A DNA stretch of 64,000 bases from Volvox africanus (lineage: Eukaryota; Chlorophyta; Chlorophyceae; Chlamydomonadales; Volvocaceae): contig BSDZ01000089.1 of NCBI GenBank assembly GCA_030268105.1, forward strand, positions 2,418,001 through 2,482,000. The letters are read 5' to 3'. A program made the translations under genes and the position numbers. Positions within the stretch are counted from its first letter, which is position 1, and every line of letters starts with the position of its first letter. The notes below the pieces were generated by a model. That model ran no database searches and had not been told where the DNA came from. It worked only from the letters and a program-made list of their open reading frames with translations. This document shows positions 11,701-23,600 of this stretch, piece after piece.

Positions 11701-13191
11701 TGGGAGGTACGGACACCATGTGCGTCCGTCGTCGTCTGCTCTCACTCTTTTCCAGACATGTACGACACTGTTTTGTTGTACTGTTGCCATGTCGTACAGG
11801 ATTGGGGCATCGGATCTTGAAATGGAGGAGTGTCCGCCAGGTCGGGCCGCCAACGGTCGGCGCTTGCTGACCCAGTAAGTGAAGGGGGGCCTGATTGGGG
11901 GGAGGTGCTGCACACACACACCCCTCCTGGAGCACATGAGTAGGAAATTCTCCCCCCCTCTGCCTCTTCCTCCGTCCCTGCATCCCGGTTCCAACGCCCA
12001 TCCCCGCCGCCAACCGGGGGTGGATTTCCCGCAGGTCCTCATGTGCCGTACGGCAGCGCGTCACCGCCGCGACGATGGCTCCCCCCCACCTCCGTCATGC
12101 AAAGGATGCGACGCAGCTTTCAAAGATGCTTGAATCACACAAACGAGAAAGGCTGGGCACGTACATGTACATGGCGCCGGAAGTATATCAACGTCAGAAG
12201 TACGACGAAAAGGTATTTGCGATGTAATCGAGAATTGCACCGTGGAGTATATACTATACGACAGATACCGTACGGCCGAATGCAGGTCCCTCCTGGGGTC
12301 GGAAGGGGCATGTTGTCGGTGAGGTCGCTGGTACGTGCCGCTGGGCCTGGGGGATGTATGGTTCGTGCCATAATTGTTTGCGGTGATGAACTTGATGGGT
12401 TGAGGGCACACAACACTGCCACCAGCTGGGGGGGAGAGGGGTAATCGGGTGTGCGTTCGTACATATATGTTCGTACAATATGTGCTTTGGGATCTGCCTG
12501 GTGGTAACTATTGAGGCAGCTATCTCCAAAACCTCTTTTCCGTATGGCAATCCGGCTTATTCCGGCTGCTAACTTCGCCCCACCTGTACCTCCTCCCCCA
12601 CTCCTCCCATACACACACACATCTGGATCAGTGCGACTGCTTCTCCTTCGCCATGCTATTGTACGAGGTTTTCCATCGCTACATCACCGCCTGCTCCCTG
12701 GAGCACGCAGCTCAGATGGAGAAGTACGCGCGGCAGGTAGGTGGTTAGTTAGTTAATCAACTAAATGCGAAGAGCCGAGGAAAGTAGTGAAACTCGAGGT
12801 ATCTCTCACTACGATGACCTACTCAGGAATGCGCTAGGGGTGGGTTGGGGGTTCATCTCGGTCCGCCAAGACGTTGAGGGGGAAAGGGGGAGGGGGAAAG
12901 GGGGAGGGGGAAAAGGGGAGGGGGAGGATGAAGTCTTTTATTCCGGGTTTGTGTGGTGCTCGTACGCAGGTGTCACTTGGCTTCCGTCCTGCCATTCATG
13001 AGGACCTGCCGGCACCGCTGCGGCGGGTGATCAAGCAGTGCTGGGCTCAGGAGCCCGAGCAGCGCCCGGATATGGCGGCAGTGGCAAGGGAGCTTTGGAC
13101 CATGGAGGAGCGCGGCGTACTGGCGGCGCTGGATCTCAAGCAGCAACAAGCCAGCGACCTGTTAGGGGATTGCTGCTGCGTCGTGTCGTGA
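6697..13191 (+). CDS. TKL-like serine/threonine protein kinase with disordered N-terminus and CaaX box
   Basis: The modelled exons are 6697-8745, 9236-9319, 9786-9892, 10235-10610, 10763-10940, 11348-11438, 11800-11874, 12035-12212, 12632-12736 and 12970-13191 (TGA); all phases agree and give about 1,154 residues. Residues 1-683 are low-complexity. The kinase domain follows: glycine loop GEIGAGSFARV, VAVK lysine (about 715), HRDIKLDN catalytic loop (Asp about 917), DLG in place of DFG (about 947) and APE (about 1036). HRDxKxxN indicates Ser/Thr specificity. There is an insertion of about 95 residues before the hinge and a 90-residue DLG-to-APE segment. The protein ends CCCVVS, a CaaX motif with extra cysteines. 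The start is the first in-frame ATG after an acceptor at 6630; the true start may lie upstream at 4-6 kb. The substrate is unknown. Confidence 0.75.
10941..11347 (+). other. probable GC-AG intron in the kinase gene
   Basis: The exon carrying HRDIKLDN must end in phase 1 to join the exon starting at 11348 (AT|TCAAGTGATATG). No GT gives that phase before the protein loses kinase character. AAG|GCAGGA at 10940/10941 does, giving KGKDSSDMSYEGSIAKLGD. This is an inference from phase alone. Confidence 0.45.
12877..12929 (+). repeat. purine-only GGGGGAAA repeat in a kinase intron
   Basis: Imperfect copies of GGGGGAAAGGGGGA-type units between exons 12632-12736 and 12970-13191. It is strand-asymmetric and could form triplex or G-quadruplex structures. 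Confidence 0.7.
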
Positions 13192-14142
13192 GAACGCGAA
13201 CACGACCCCCTCCCACCTGCAGTTGGCAGTTGGCAGTTGGCATTTGCAACGCGAACGTTCAAACGTTCAAACGGACAAGTATATTAGTGTCTCATGGCCC
13301 TGGCCCTCATGGCTTGCCCCTCCCCACCCCTCTCACCCTAGCGCCCCTCACGGTCTGGACCCACGGGGTGGGGGGAGGAGGGAGGGAAAGGGGAGGGAGG
13401 GGAGACGTCAAGGATCCTAAACATCTGTGCTGTCAGATGTCGTCTGATGTCGTACATGATGCCGAATCGCATCTAATTGCTTGGGGTTGGATGGATAGAT
13501 GGATGTTGTCGGGGGGAGAAGACCCGTCGGCTGCGGGTTCATCGTGCGGGGGGAGAGCAGAGTTGATCTGAGCTGCTCTAGTGACCAACAAGCAATGCAG
13601 GAGGCAGCGCCCCGGGGCCCGGGAGCTTGGGTTTTCCTCAAGCGAACTCAGCGGAACGTGGCCCGGTTGGATGGCTTTGAAAGGACTCAGAGGGAGGTGG
13701 TAAGGTGGAGGGAACCGGGGGGCTACTGACGAGGCGGAGGCGCGGTCCTACATGCATCTCCCACTCGTATGTACGGCGGCAGCGGCGGCCAACTGCAGCA
13801 ACTGCAACTTCAGCCAGTGCAGGTCGGCGGCCTGATCATGGGCCTGCCGCCAGATCGGACAGCAGAATCTAGCATCCCGCCGCCGCCGCCGCCGCCGCCT
13901 CCGGTCAGCCGCATTCCTTTCCCTCCCCCTCATGGCCAGGGAGGTAGGAGATATGGCTCAATGATGGAGGTATTTCCCGGACAACCTCCATGCCGGACTC
14001 TTCTCCCCTTCTACCCTTCTCCCCGAATGGGCCATTCGTTCCGCAAAACCGCAATCTACTTACCACACCCCACCAGCGGCCGAAGTCCCGGCCGGGCCTT
14101 ATGAGCCTAAGTCTTGGAGGAGTCTTGAGGGCTGCAAGAGGA

Positions 14143-14147
14143 TGTAA
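14143..14147 (+). other. candidate TGTAA poly(A) signal of the kinase
   Basis: I noticed no earlier TGTAA after the kinase TGA at 13191. This implies a 3' UTR of about 950 bases, normal for these algae. The proline-rich reading frame inside it (about 13,769-14,104) has no splice link to the kinase and is taken as UTR. Confidence 0.35.
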
Positions 14148-14705
14148 AATAGCGTAGCAGGCAGGGGTTTGGCGCACGTAAATTTTCAATCAATCAGGAA
14201 TCACTTTGCAAAGCGATTCATCATACTCCGCCCGCTGGTGGAGCCGTTAGCAGCATAAGCATCATGCGCGATGTTATTATGCAGGTGGGCGCCGTTTATT
14301 GTTTTGGTGCTTGATCGGGCAAGTATTCGGGATTACTATCTTCATGCATATACATGTTCGCTGTTGTAAGCATTCTAAGCGAGCGATGGCTGCAGTGGCC
14401 GTGCTTGGTTTGCTGTTCACTGTTGTACGGGTGCAAATATCCGTAAGGTACATCCGCGAAGAAGCGATGTACACGTGCTGCGTGCTGCATTGTCATCTGA
14501 TGAAGCACTCGATTGTGACACGGGCCGGGTGCGATAGCGCTTGATGCTGATGAGGTGCGAGGAGGTCCCTCCTTACAACGATTGTGGAGAAGGTGGGAGA
14601 TAATATCTTTGGGTGGATTTGGACCTACAGAAGGGTCCAAAAAGGTCCAAACCTCAAGTCCCTGCGGCTGCTTGCTACTGGCTGCTGCATGATGACGTAC
14701 CCCAG

Positions 14706-14811
14706 ATTCCATCTACCCTCTGAAGCCCTGTCTGGTTGACGTCTGGGACGGAGTCGAGTGGTGGCCTATGTTGTCGTTCAAGTACGGCAGCAAGCGGGGG
14801 GAGCCTCGCAG
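14706..14811 (+). other. possible isolated exon (unknown protein)
   Basis: Between a CCCCAG acceptor and an AG|GTTTGT donor the frame reads PLKPCLVDVWDGVEWWPML then SFKYGSKRGEPR. Trp-rich, natural-looking sequence with proper splice borders suggests a real or relict exon. I find no partner exons with matching phase nearby and cannot name the family. Confidence 0.25.
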
Positions 14812-15844
14812 GTTTGTGTGTCGCAGGCAGCAGCCGGTTTGCTGTTCCCTGGGGGCTGGGGGGCATATTGTTGAACTCCGGGGGGCAAATAGTTATCGAA
14901 GTGAGCCCTCCGATAAGTACACGGCGGCAAGCAACGTGTATCTTACCGCCGGCTGCTAGCTAGCTGCGCAATGTGCACGGCGGGCTGCAGCTGACTGAGA
15001 CTGGATGCACTGGACTGAATGTACGGCGGCGGCGGCGGCGGAGCCAGTCGACCATTCATAGTTGCCACCCGGGGCAGGGCCAGTGGTAGTGCATGCGTGC
15101 GTCAGTGATTATTGGATAAAGGACCTGCTAAGCACGTTAAATGATATATTGGGTTTTCATGCAATATTGTTACTTGTTGATTGCCAATAATATAGTACCT
15201 AGGAGTCCCATGCCTTGTGTTTGTGTGTGTCCATTTGTGTCTGTAGGCGATGGTGGTGGTGGTGTGTGTGTGTGTTGTGTGTTGATGAACGTGCCGCGGC
15301 CTTCCTCGTCCCCGCTGGTATACACATTATTGTCTTACGTGGGCGGCCGCTGCGAGTCGACGTCGGCGGTGCAAAAGGCCGTGATGTGGGATCAGATCAG
15401 TCCGAATAACCATGATTTGAATAAACACGCATGCCTTATGAAAGACTTGATTGGTGGGGACGGTTCAGTCGTATGCATAAAAGTTTATGGTGGATGTGCC
15501 AAGTATGAATGGTGTCGTGTCGATGCGGCAGTAGTGGTATGTAGTAGTGGTATGGTGTACTGCTGGCGATTAAAAAATGACTACTATGTTCACGCACAAC
15601 ACGCATGGCATTTGTGAAGGGTCAAGACCACCTGCCATGCATCTCAACTCTCCCCCTAGGGATGGGGAGTGTGGGCTGAATGCCGGGTGATCAGGGGGAG
15701 CGAGTGAGCGCCTGCTGCTCATCAATGCAGCCTCATCCCATGTGCAGCTTCTTTAGTCCGGTAAGGGGCCAGCTGGTGTGGAGCGCGTGATGCAATCGAT
15801 GTAATCGGTAATATGATGTTAAAAGAAGTCTGGGAAAGACGACA

Positions 15845-15936
15845 TGGCTGTGCGTGCATGCCGCCCGGATTGGATGGGAGACTACTGCCGCCGGGAACTC
15901 ATGGGCGTGCTTACCCTGGCGGATATACTTTGTGCG
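15845..15936 (+). other. possible relict exon (unknown protein)
   Basis: The frame reads CRPDWMGDYCRRELMGVLTL followed by ADILCA and a GTGACT donor. The start is unresolved. It might belong with the candidate exon at 14,706, but phase continuity is not shown. Confidence 0.15.
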
Positions 15937-18900
15937 GTGACTGCAGTTCGTTGGCCTGCTGGCTGCAACCCATCATCTTACGTTTCTTACGGTTAGCGAA
16001 TGTGAATCTATGTGAATCTATGTGAGTGTTTGTATGTAACACAAGTGATAGTACGACACATACGCTGCGGTCCCATGGATCACCGAATTAGTTAATTTGG
16101 CATCCCTGCTCCAGCAGCAGGTCATCCTAGTAAATTTTTGCGAAGTTGCAAATTGCTCCTGGGTGTCGGTCGAGATGCAACTCAAAACTTACTTGACTGA
16201 CACCATGTCTTAAATTGTAAGGAAAAATAATGTTTTTATTGGTACTTATTTAACTAGCAATCTCTGCAGGTTGGTAACAAACCGTTGACGACATGCTTGC
16301 TTAGCACCTGGGAATGGGTGGATAATCCGTTAAGTTCCAACTATCGAGAAATTTGTTACAAGAAAGCATTATAGGTTGGGATAAAACACCGGTCTGGTAT
16401 CTGTACACCTGGTGTAGGTACGCGGCACGAAGGTCGGTCGGCAGGCTAGGGGCGCACTGGGGTGAGCCGTGGGTCACAAAAGCCATGAACTTTCATGTGC
16501 TTCCATTTTCAAGGATTATGGTCATTCTTCGAGCTGTAGTAGGGTGGTTTCCGGCCCAGCCTGAAAGGAAAAGGGTTCGCCAGCCAGGGAGCTATCGACA
16601 CAGGAAATCGCATCAGCGGCACCTCGCTCAATCATACAACTTGACGGAGTCTTCCCCGATGCCCTTCAAGAAAATCATTAAGAAACATTAATCGTTCGGC
16701 AATGTTATGAATCAGTTCAGCAATCTGCCTTGAAACAGGCAGGGCTCTCTCTAATCGTAAACTTTGCCGGGGTGTTGCATCTCTATCGATCTGTCATATC
16801 CGCCTCCAGCAAAGGCCCAATCGGAAGCCAGATGCAACAGCGTGCTGTGTCGGTGTCTGGATACCTGGCTGGTCATCTCGGATGCATCGTACTCGTGTGT
16901 AGAAACGTATCCTGGTATACCCTGTGGTATACGCTGGTATACTGCATAGAGTGAGGACCCACCGGGCTCTTATGTCGCTGCCGAAAAAGATCACGCGCCG
17001 TACCTTGGGGGCGGGACAGAAAACAAATTGGCGCTGCCCACCCAACGACTTCTGGCATAATGATGCCTCGAGGGTTACTTCCCCATCAGCTAGTAGATAT
17101 AGCTGCCGCAGCACAGGGCTGGGCGCCCTAAAGCTTTTGGGAAAGGTGAAGAAGTAAGACACCGAGTGCCCCAACAGAAAATTCCGCTGGATCGGTGCTG
17201 CTGTGCATCGTCCCAGTTATTGTGGACGGCTGACAATTAAGGCGCCTGCAGCTCTGGCTGTGGCTTAAGACGCTGTCGTCCCGATGTGGAAGCACCTCAT
17301 CAGTGAAGAGCTGAGGGCCCGCTACGAACACACAAACACTTTCAATGGGTGGGCTTATGACATTGCCCCAATATAGCCCCAATATAGCTATAAATGCCCA
17401 TTATTGCAGCAGACCGAAGGAGCAAGTCGCGGTTGTCGCACCCATCCACCATGCAGTGGCAAGCTGCCTAGGTGCATCTGCTCCTGACACGAGAGGCCTG
17501 CCTTTGCGGGCGTGGGTAGTCAAGACACGGGTGTTAGTTGGGGAAAACCGAAATTGGGGATGGCTATATGTTGTTTCCGCAGCTACTGACGTTAACAATA
17601 TAAATTGAGCTCAACCAGCTCAAATATGCCGTTCTTCCACATATATTTTAAGAATGTACTGTATAACTGCCTCCCAATATTCAGTATTGATTGCCTGGTG
17701 CTTTCATCCTTAGTACAGACCCCGAGCATGCGCCCAGCAGAGGTGGCGTTATGGGAGCCGCAGATGTTGTGGGACCCTTGGGAGGTCCGTTTAGGAAAAA
17801 CACGACCGCTGGCTCGGTGGAATCATGAACGCGGGCACCTCCACGCCGCCTGCGGAAGAATGAGCAGGAGGAGGATGACGACGAAAGAAGAGGCGTGGGA
17901 GCAGCGGGTCAGAGGGTCAAGGGGCAAGAACGCGCGAGGGGCAAGGGGACGAAGGATGGGAGAGCACTGGTCGCAGTGGCCGGCTGGCGGGGTGCATGCC
18001 GGCATTGGCGGACGGGCGCCAAGGGTGGAAAGGAAAGCGGGCAAGTTGGCGGAGGCAGCGTGAGCAGGAGGTGGAGGAACAGGAAGTTGCGAGCCTTGTG
18101 AGCTCACTGCTAGCTCCAGTAAGAGGATTTTAGTCTAAATGTGTTTTTGCCTTCAGGCATTGACGCAGGTGCTTTTGATACACATGAACTGAAGGATTTA
18201 ACTTCTAGCTACACTTATGGGACAGCCCGTAGGAACTTGATCCTGATATCATAAACAAGTCTGGGAGCTGGGACAGTAGGTAAGGTCCAAAGGTTACGGA
18301 ATGATAAACCCAATGCCCCCCCCGAGTACATGCCCAAAGTTACATGTTTCGGTTACATGGTTGGCATAGTTGGGGACCCAAGCACGCCCGCTCAAAGATT
18401 GGGCTTAGCTCCGGTAAAGTATCTCCGGTGATCGATGAAGCGCATGACTTATGCATAGTTCACCTAAGCACATAGAAGTAATTTGTGTGCTCTATGGCGC
18501 TTGAGATATGTAATGCGGGCCCATTGTAGGGCGGGCCAATAATTCACGGACTAAATGCTGCCAAGGGTTGAGATAAGGCTGAACAAATTGATAACGTGCA
18601 TGACTAAGGGTCCCTTTCACAAGCAGTTTTTCGAAATATAGCTAAATAAATCCATACAAAACGTTTAAAATTGCAAGTTTTCAAGAAGCATCGATGCACG
18701 CACGCGTGACCACAACGCGAGGTCGTCAAGCTATGCACTATGCTATGAATATTCTACTAAATGTTTAACTAAATTAAAACCTGACTTGATGTGAACAGAG
18801 TACATTGGTAATTAATAGATCCGTCCATCGGACAACCAGCTGATAAACAGGTAAAGTACCTGCATGTACGTCGCAAACAAACATGCGACGTGCAAATCAA

Positions 18901-19075
18901 CGTAACCGACTATTTTTCAATTCATACACAGCCTGTGAATTTGTGCAAGATTGATAACGCCACGGAATGGAAATATGATATAACCTGGAAGAGGCCAGTT
19001 GGCAACACTTGTGCATCTCTATGCAATGTCATATGGAGGGGATTATTCGATTTTGAGCTCCCTATCAACTCTTGG

Positions 19076-20614
19076 ATGGGATTACCTACCGAAACGGCTT
19101 ACCGCTACGGCGTCGCCCTCGTCGGCCTTTCATCTATATGCCTCCTTGCATGCGCGCAAAATGGGTTCGCTGCATTGCTTGTCCGTCAAGTTGACCCTGT
19201 TGTCCAGGAGAAGCAGAGGTTGGTGTGGGAACCAAGGTCACCGGCCATAGTCCAGTTTTCCTACGCCTGACAATATGTTTGCACGTTCTTTCCATTTCAA
19301 AACCTTTAATTTTTAAGGGAAATACTGCTGGAACTATATAACACAACTGGAGGCAGCCATTGGAAGATACTGACTGGTTGGGGCGTCCGGACGCACTGCC
19401 AGTGGGAAGGTTTGATCGCGCAACTGGCTGAACATGCAATCTTAGGTGCATATCAAAGTTCCCACTCCGGGTTATCGCCTAACTGTGCAGGCGTTGTTTG
19501 TTGCATGTCACGTGGGCTTGGGTACGTGAATTTATCATACTCCCTTCCAAACACCGTTGATGGAGGCCAGGTGGGTGTATGCTTTGAGGAGGGGACACTT
19601 GTGTTGCTCGACGGCAGCACATGGCGCTGGCACAGCCGAACCCGGGGGACTGCAGTGCCGCATGCGGTGTACCTGCTGGTGTATGGACGCTAGATACACG
19701 CTGCCACGAATAACCGGTAGTGGGTCACCGTAACGAAAATGGGCGGTCGATGGGCTAAATGCTGTCCTCAGCCGGAACATGAGAAAACTCCATTCAGGCC
19801 CGGAGACTGTGGATGCGTCAAGGTCCCCCTTCCAGCCCAGGGGTCTCTGGAGTTGCACACCCTTCCAGCGCTGCATGCATTGCTTCTACCGGTTGACGGC
19901 TCGTGGAACTGACTGTCTGATCGCCTGATGCTAAGTATATAGGGGTATGTAGGTCACTGCCCGTCATTACCTTGGTGCTCGTGCACGCTTTCCTGAGTCG
20001 CGCCCCTGCTGATGGCCTTTGATGGCTTTTGATGTACACAAGCAACACCCGATTCCTTTCCGCTCACGCTCGCGCACGTTCCATGCGTCCCTCCGCTGCC
20101 ATATATGGCCCTCGTTGCTGGTTTGCTGCTCAGCAGCGGGCACAGCCGTGCACCACTGAAGGCGTGGTGAGCGGTGAGTCCATCTCGGGTGCCGAGTGGT
20201 ACCGTGTTTCGAATGACACCCGAGGGAGGGACAGGCCGTGCGCGATAGCTGTTTATTATCATGTCGGGTATACCCAAGGGACAACTCCCTTTGGATCCGG
20301 ATCTGGATCCGGATTTTTGGATCAGTGCGAATGTGTGAATCGACACCGTTGCGGAAGTGGCCGACCAGGGCCAGGTGGGATTGCACCGGGCTAGGCAACG
20401 AATCAGCAGGAAGACGAGGAACTCATTCCAATGAAGTTTTTGTGGTATTTATATGTACATAAACATTGCAAACATGTTCGTTCCCCGATAGCTGACTGAA
20501 TGCCGCGCAAGAGACAAGGGACGACACATTGACATTTTTTGCCGGCCCACTGGGACCCACTGGCTGATACCGAGTGGATCAAAAGCTGGGTCTGTTCCAA
20601 CAGGCCGGTGCTTC

Positions 20615-20646
<32 letters not shown>

Positions 20647-20655
20647 TTAGGTGTA

Positions 20656-20686
<31 letters not shown>

Positions 20687-23600
20687 GTATCCCTTAGGCA
20701 GCGCCAGGGTGTTGTGGACACACCTTGCTCCATGACTCCCTCCCACTCCTTAATCCGCCAATCCTTTCTGACCCTCATTGGTCGCTCCTCTTTGTCACCG
20801 TGATCTTTCGTACTGCCTTTTCTTTATGTGCTATCCGTTTTGCAGCCCTCCTGCTGAGCGGCTTCGGGCTGCGAGGAACACTGCCCGAGGCGGTCGCGGA
20901 CCTCGGCAGTCTTGAAGTGCTGCGGCTGGCAGACAATCCCGGTGAGGTTCTCTAGCGGCGGCGGCATGTGGTTAACGGCCCCCCGGTGTGGTCGCGGACT
21001 GTGCACATCATGGCATGAGATGAGACTGCTGGTACATACCGCTCGTGCATATTGGCACGGGGTCCATGCAATGAAGTGGGGACATGACGCGGCGGACACT
21101 GACCACTGAGCATGCATGTCTTTCCTGGGAACCCGCTGGACCCGACTGCTTCACGTATCCGACTGCTTCACGTATCCGACTGCTTCACGTATCCGACTGT
21201 TCTATGTACCCGACTGTATGTATCGCCGGCATCTTCGGCACCCCAGCACTATAGCAATACGCAGCCGACACCCACGACGTTGCCACAACGCGTTACGCCA
21301 TGGTCAACCTTCCCAGCATTGCCCACACCCACACCATGCCATAACCGCCAGGTTATCCTGGTACTATTGAGTCCGCCTCTTCACGCCTTCGTTCCTGCCG
21401 GCCCCGCTTGGTTGAACCTCGTAGGCTTGGAAGGATCCTTGCCCTCGGAGCTGCTCCACCTAACTTCCCTTCGAGAGGTATGGTGAGGAAGGGTGTGAGG
21501 GGTGGGAGGGCGGTGGTACGGTTTAGGGTTTGGCGTACACACCGCGCGGACGCACCCCCGATAAGGACGGGAAGGTTTTGTGGGCCGCCTGCGGTGAGGG
21601 TTCCGGAGCCCCGCAGTGGAAGGAGGTGCGCAAGCAGCAGCAACGTTACGAGCAGGATAAGGACTTAGACAGCGAAACGACGGAGGTACGGCGAGTGAAT
21701 GCTGCTGCCGCCCTCCCGCATGCTGCTGCTCGTTTCCGGCAGCAGCTTGTTCTGTCTCTCTTTCAGAGAGGACCGACGCTAAGAGCAGCTGTGTGGGCAT
21801 TAGTAGCGGCAGACGCCAAAAGCCGCAACAACACAGCGGAGATGCAACAGCGGTGATACGACTCTCGGCGCCACTTCATGAACGTGTTCCGAGGTATTCT
21901 TACCAGCATCCCCTGCTAGACTTCTTTCCAGCTGCCGATGGGCAGCACTGAGCACTTTGCGGAGGGGTCTCATCTAGCAAAGACCGCTGATTGCTGTGTT
22001 GTCCTCCGAGTTGTCTTCATCCCTGCACGAGTTGCCCGCCAAACTGGGATGTGGGTGCGTGTGTAGGTGCCAGTGTAGGGGTAGGGGTAGAGGTTGCGAG
22101 TGTGGGTTTGGGGATAGAGGCCCTCGCCCTCCACGTCAAATGTGTGATTGCTTGGTGCAGGTGGATGTACGGAGCACGGGAATGTCCTACAGCAGCAGCA
22201 GTGGCAGCACCACATCAGCAGCATCAGCAGTCCCCGCTTGGTCAGATGGTAATGCGATGATGATGATGGCCCGCCTACCTCCTTGCACTCTGCCAGAGGG
22301 TTTTGTTAACTCGGACGAGTATGTGCTGCACAGCGCGGCAGAAACTGATAAAGCCAACGGTGGGTAACGCACGTGATGCATACGGGCACTCTTGCGCGGC
22401 TTGCGCCATGTCATTCGTATCTGAGGACTTATAAATGCACATGTTGACGTCATTGCCAGAGTGATCATGATGAGTATTGGTCCACAACGGACACATCCAA
22501 AGGTTTACCGTTCGGGACTTTAACCATTTTTGCCAATTGATGTTGTGTTCACACCATCATAGCACCTCCGGGAGCTCACGGAGGGATTGTTTTTTCTCGT
22601 CTCCTTTTCTCATCGATCGTGGTGATTTTATCCTCCCCCTTGCTTGCCGCATCGCCGCAACTGGTCACACGGCAGCTTTATCCCCCGGAAGGCTTCTGGC
22701 CTGTAGCTCCTTTCTGTATCGCCGAGGAGTTCAGAACACGAACACCACAGGGGCCATGCCAAAACAGGACACCGCGACCACCCCACCTCTGCACGTAGCC
22801 GCTAGTGAATCCGCGACTCACGAGGATACATCAGCTCCAGTCCCTTACAGGGCGGCCCCACACACCACTGCACGGGGCGGAGGGGCGGATGTCGCCGGCT
22901 GTAGCGACGCCGGTGGTGGGCATTCTGGTGCTGCAGCGCTGCAACGCGCCCGGGGGAATGCCGTCATAACGTTACTGCGGTCATCTCCAAGCTACTGGGG
23001 CTACGGCCCTTGCGTGTGCCTGCGGGTGGTGGAAGGTGACAGCGCGACAGGATCAACAGCAGCATTGACGGCAAGAAGTGATGATGCGGCGGTGCCGGTG
23101 GCGGCCGTGGCCGCGGCGGCATCATACTTGCTTATCGAAGATGGCGGCAGCGGAGGTTCATATGGACTTGGCGGGGCGCCGTTGCCGCCGCCGCTGTCGC
23201 TGCCGCCGTCCGTCGGGCAGATCAGGGATGGGGGAGAGGTATGCTGGGAGCTCAAGGGCGTCGGTGCTGAATTTAATGAGCTTTTAGGGACTTCGATGCA
23301 ATTCAGTGCCCGACAGCCAACGACCAACGGACCTTTTTCGACCTGGCTACCTATAAACCGACCTAACTACTAAGATTGCCTGCCTTCTACCCGTCTCCGT
23401 CGCTTGACCGCCCTCTCACCACAGGGCCCTTCGGTGCCTCTCCGCATCATGCTGGGAGTAGTCATCCCTATCGGCACCTCAGCAGTTATCGCCTGGCTGG
23501 TACTAATCGTGCTGCTGTGCGGCAGTCGCATGACTCGCGTCGTCGCTACTAGCAATGACATCGGAAGCTGTGGCAGCTTCGGTGGAGCCATGCGAAGGGT

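Larger units (their letters stand above)
9236..13191 (+). other. kinase catalytic domain, nine exons
   Basis: Motifs in order: GAGSFARV (9,251-9,274), VAVKRIK (from 9786), FIQEAQLLRKLNHP (helix C with its Glu), HIVKYIG, hinge FIVEEFLGGG, YMHTSRPKVLHRDIKLDN (before 10,912), KLGDLGLAAL, GTYMYMAPEVY (about 12,152-12,190), CFSFAMLLYEVF and the C-lobe end CWAQEPEQRPDMAAVAREL. The C-lobe sequence QRPDM resembles TKL kinases. All introns are GT-AG except 10941-11347. Confidence 0.75.
14148..19075. other. largely non-coding spacer between kinase and cyclase A
   Basis: No complete gene is supported. Two weak candidate exons are listed separately. A GC-rich, Arg/Gly-coding patch at about 17,740-18,100 has no splice context. 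The last 500 bases are AT-rich and should hold the promoter of cyclase A; a TATA-like ATATGATATAA lies at about 18,973, roughly 100 bases before its ATG. Confidence 0.45.
19076..23238 (+). other. cyclase A: signal peptide and LRR ectodomain exons
   Basis: Exon 1 encodes a hydrophobic leader (YRYGVALVGLSSICLLACA) with likely cleavage before QNG. Exons 2-3 give a plant-type LRR N-terminal cap, GGSHWKILTGWGVRTHCQWE followed by GVVCC. LRRs follow in 20846-20941 (LSGFGLRGTLPEAVADLGSL ending LADNPG) and 21425-21477 (LEGSLPSELLHLTSLRE). Exons 22161-22359 and 22676-23238 encode Ser-rich and Cys-containing ectodomain, including SPSYWGYGPCVC, matched in cyclase B by SPGFWHYQSCTC. The ligand is unknown. 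Confidence 0.7.

Noticed and set aside
13769..14104. Proline-rich frame after the kinase
   Set aside because: It lies in the probable 3' UTR with no splice signals linking it to the kinase.
21527..21685. Extra ectodomain exon in cyclase A (GRTPDKDGKVLWAACGEGSG...)
   Set aside because: It would need a 49-bp intron, and cyclase B joins the second LRR exon directly to the exon equivalent to 22161.
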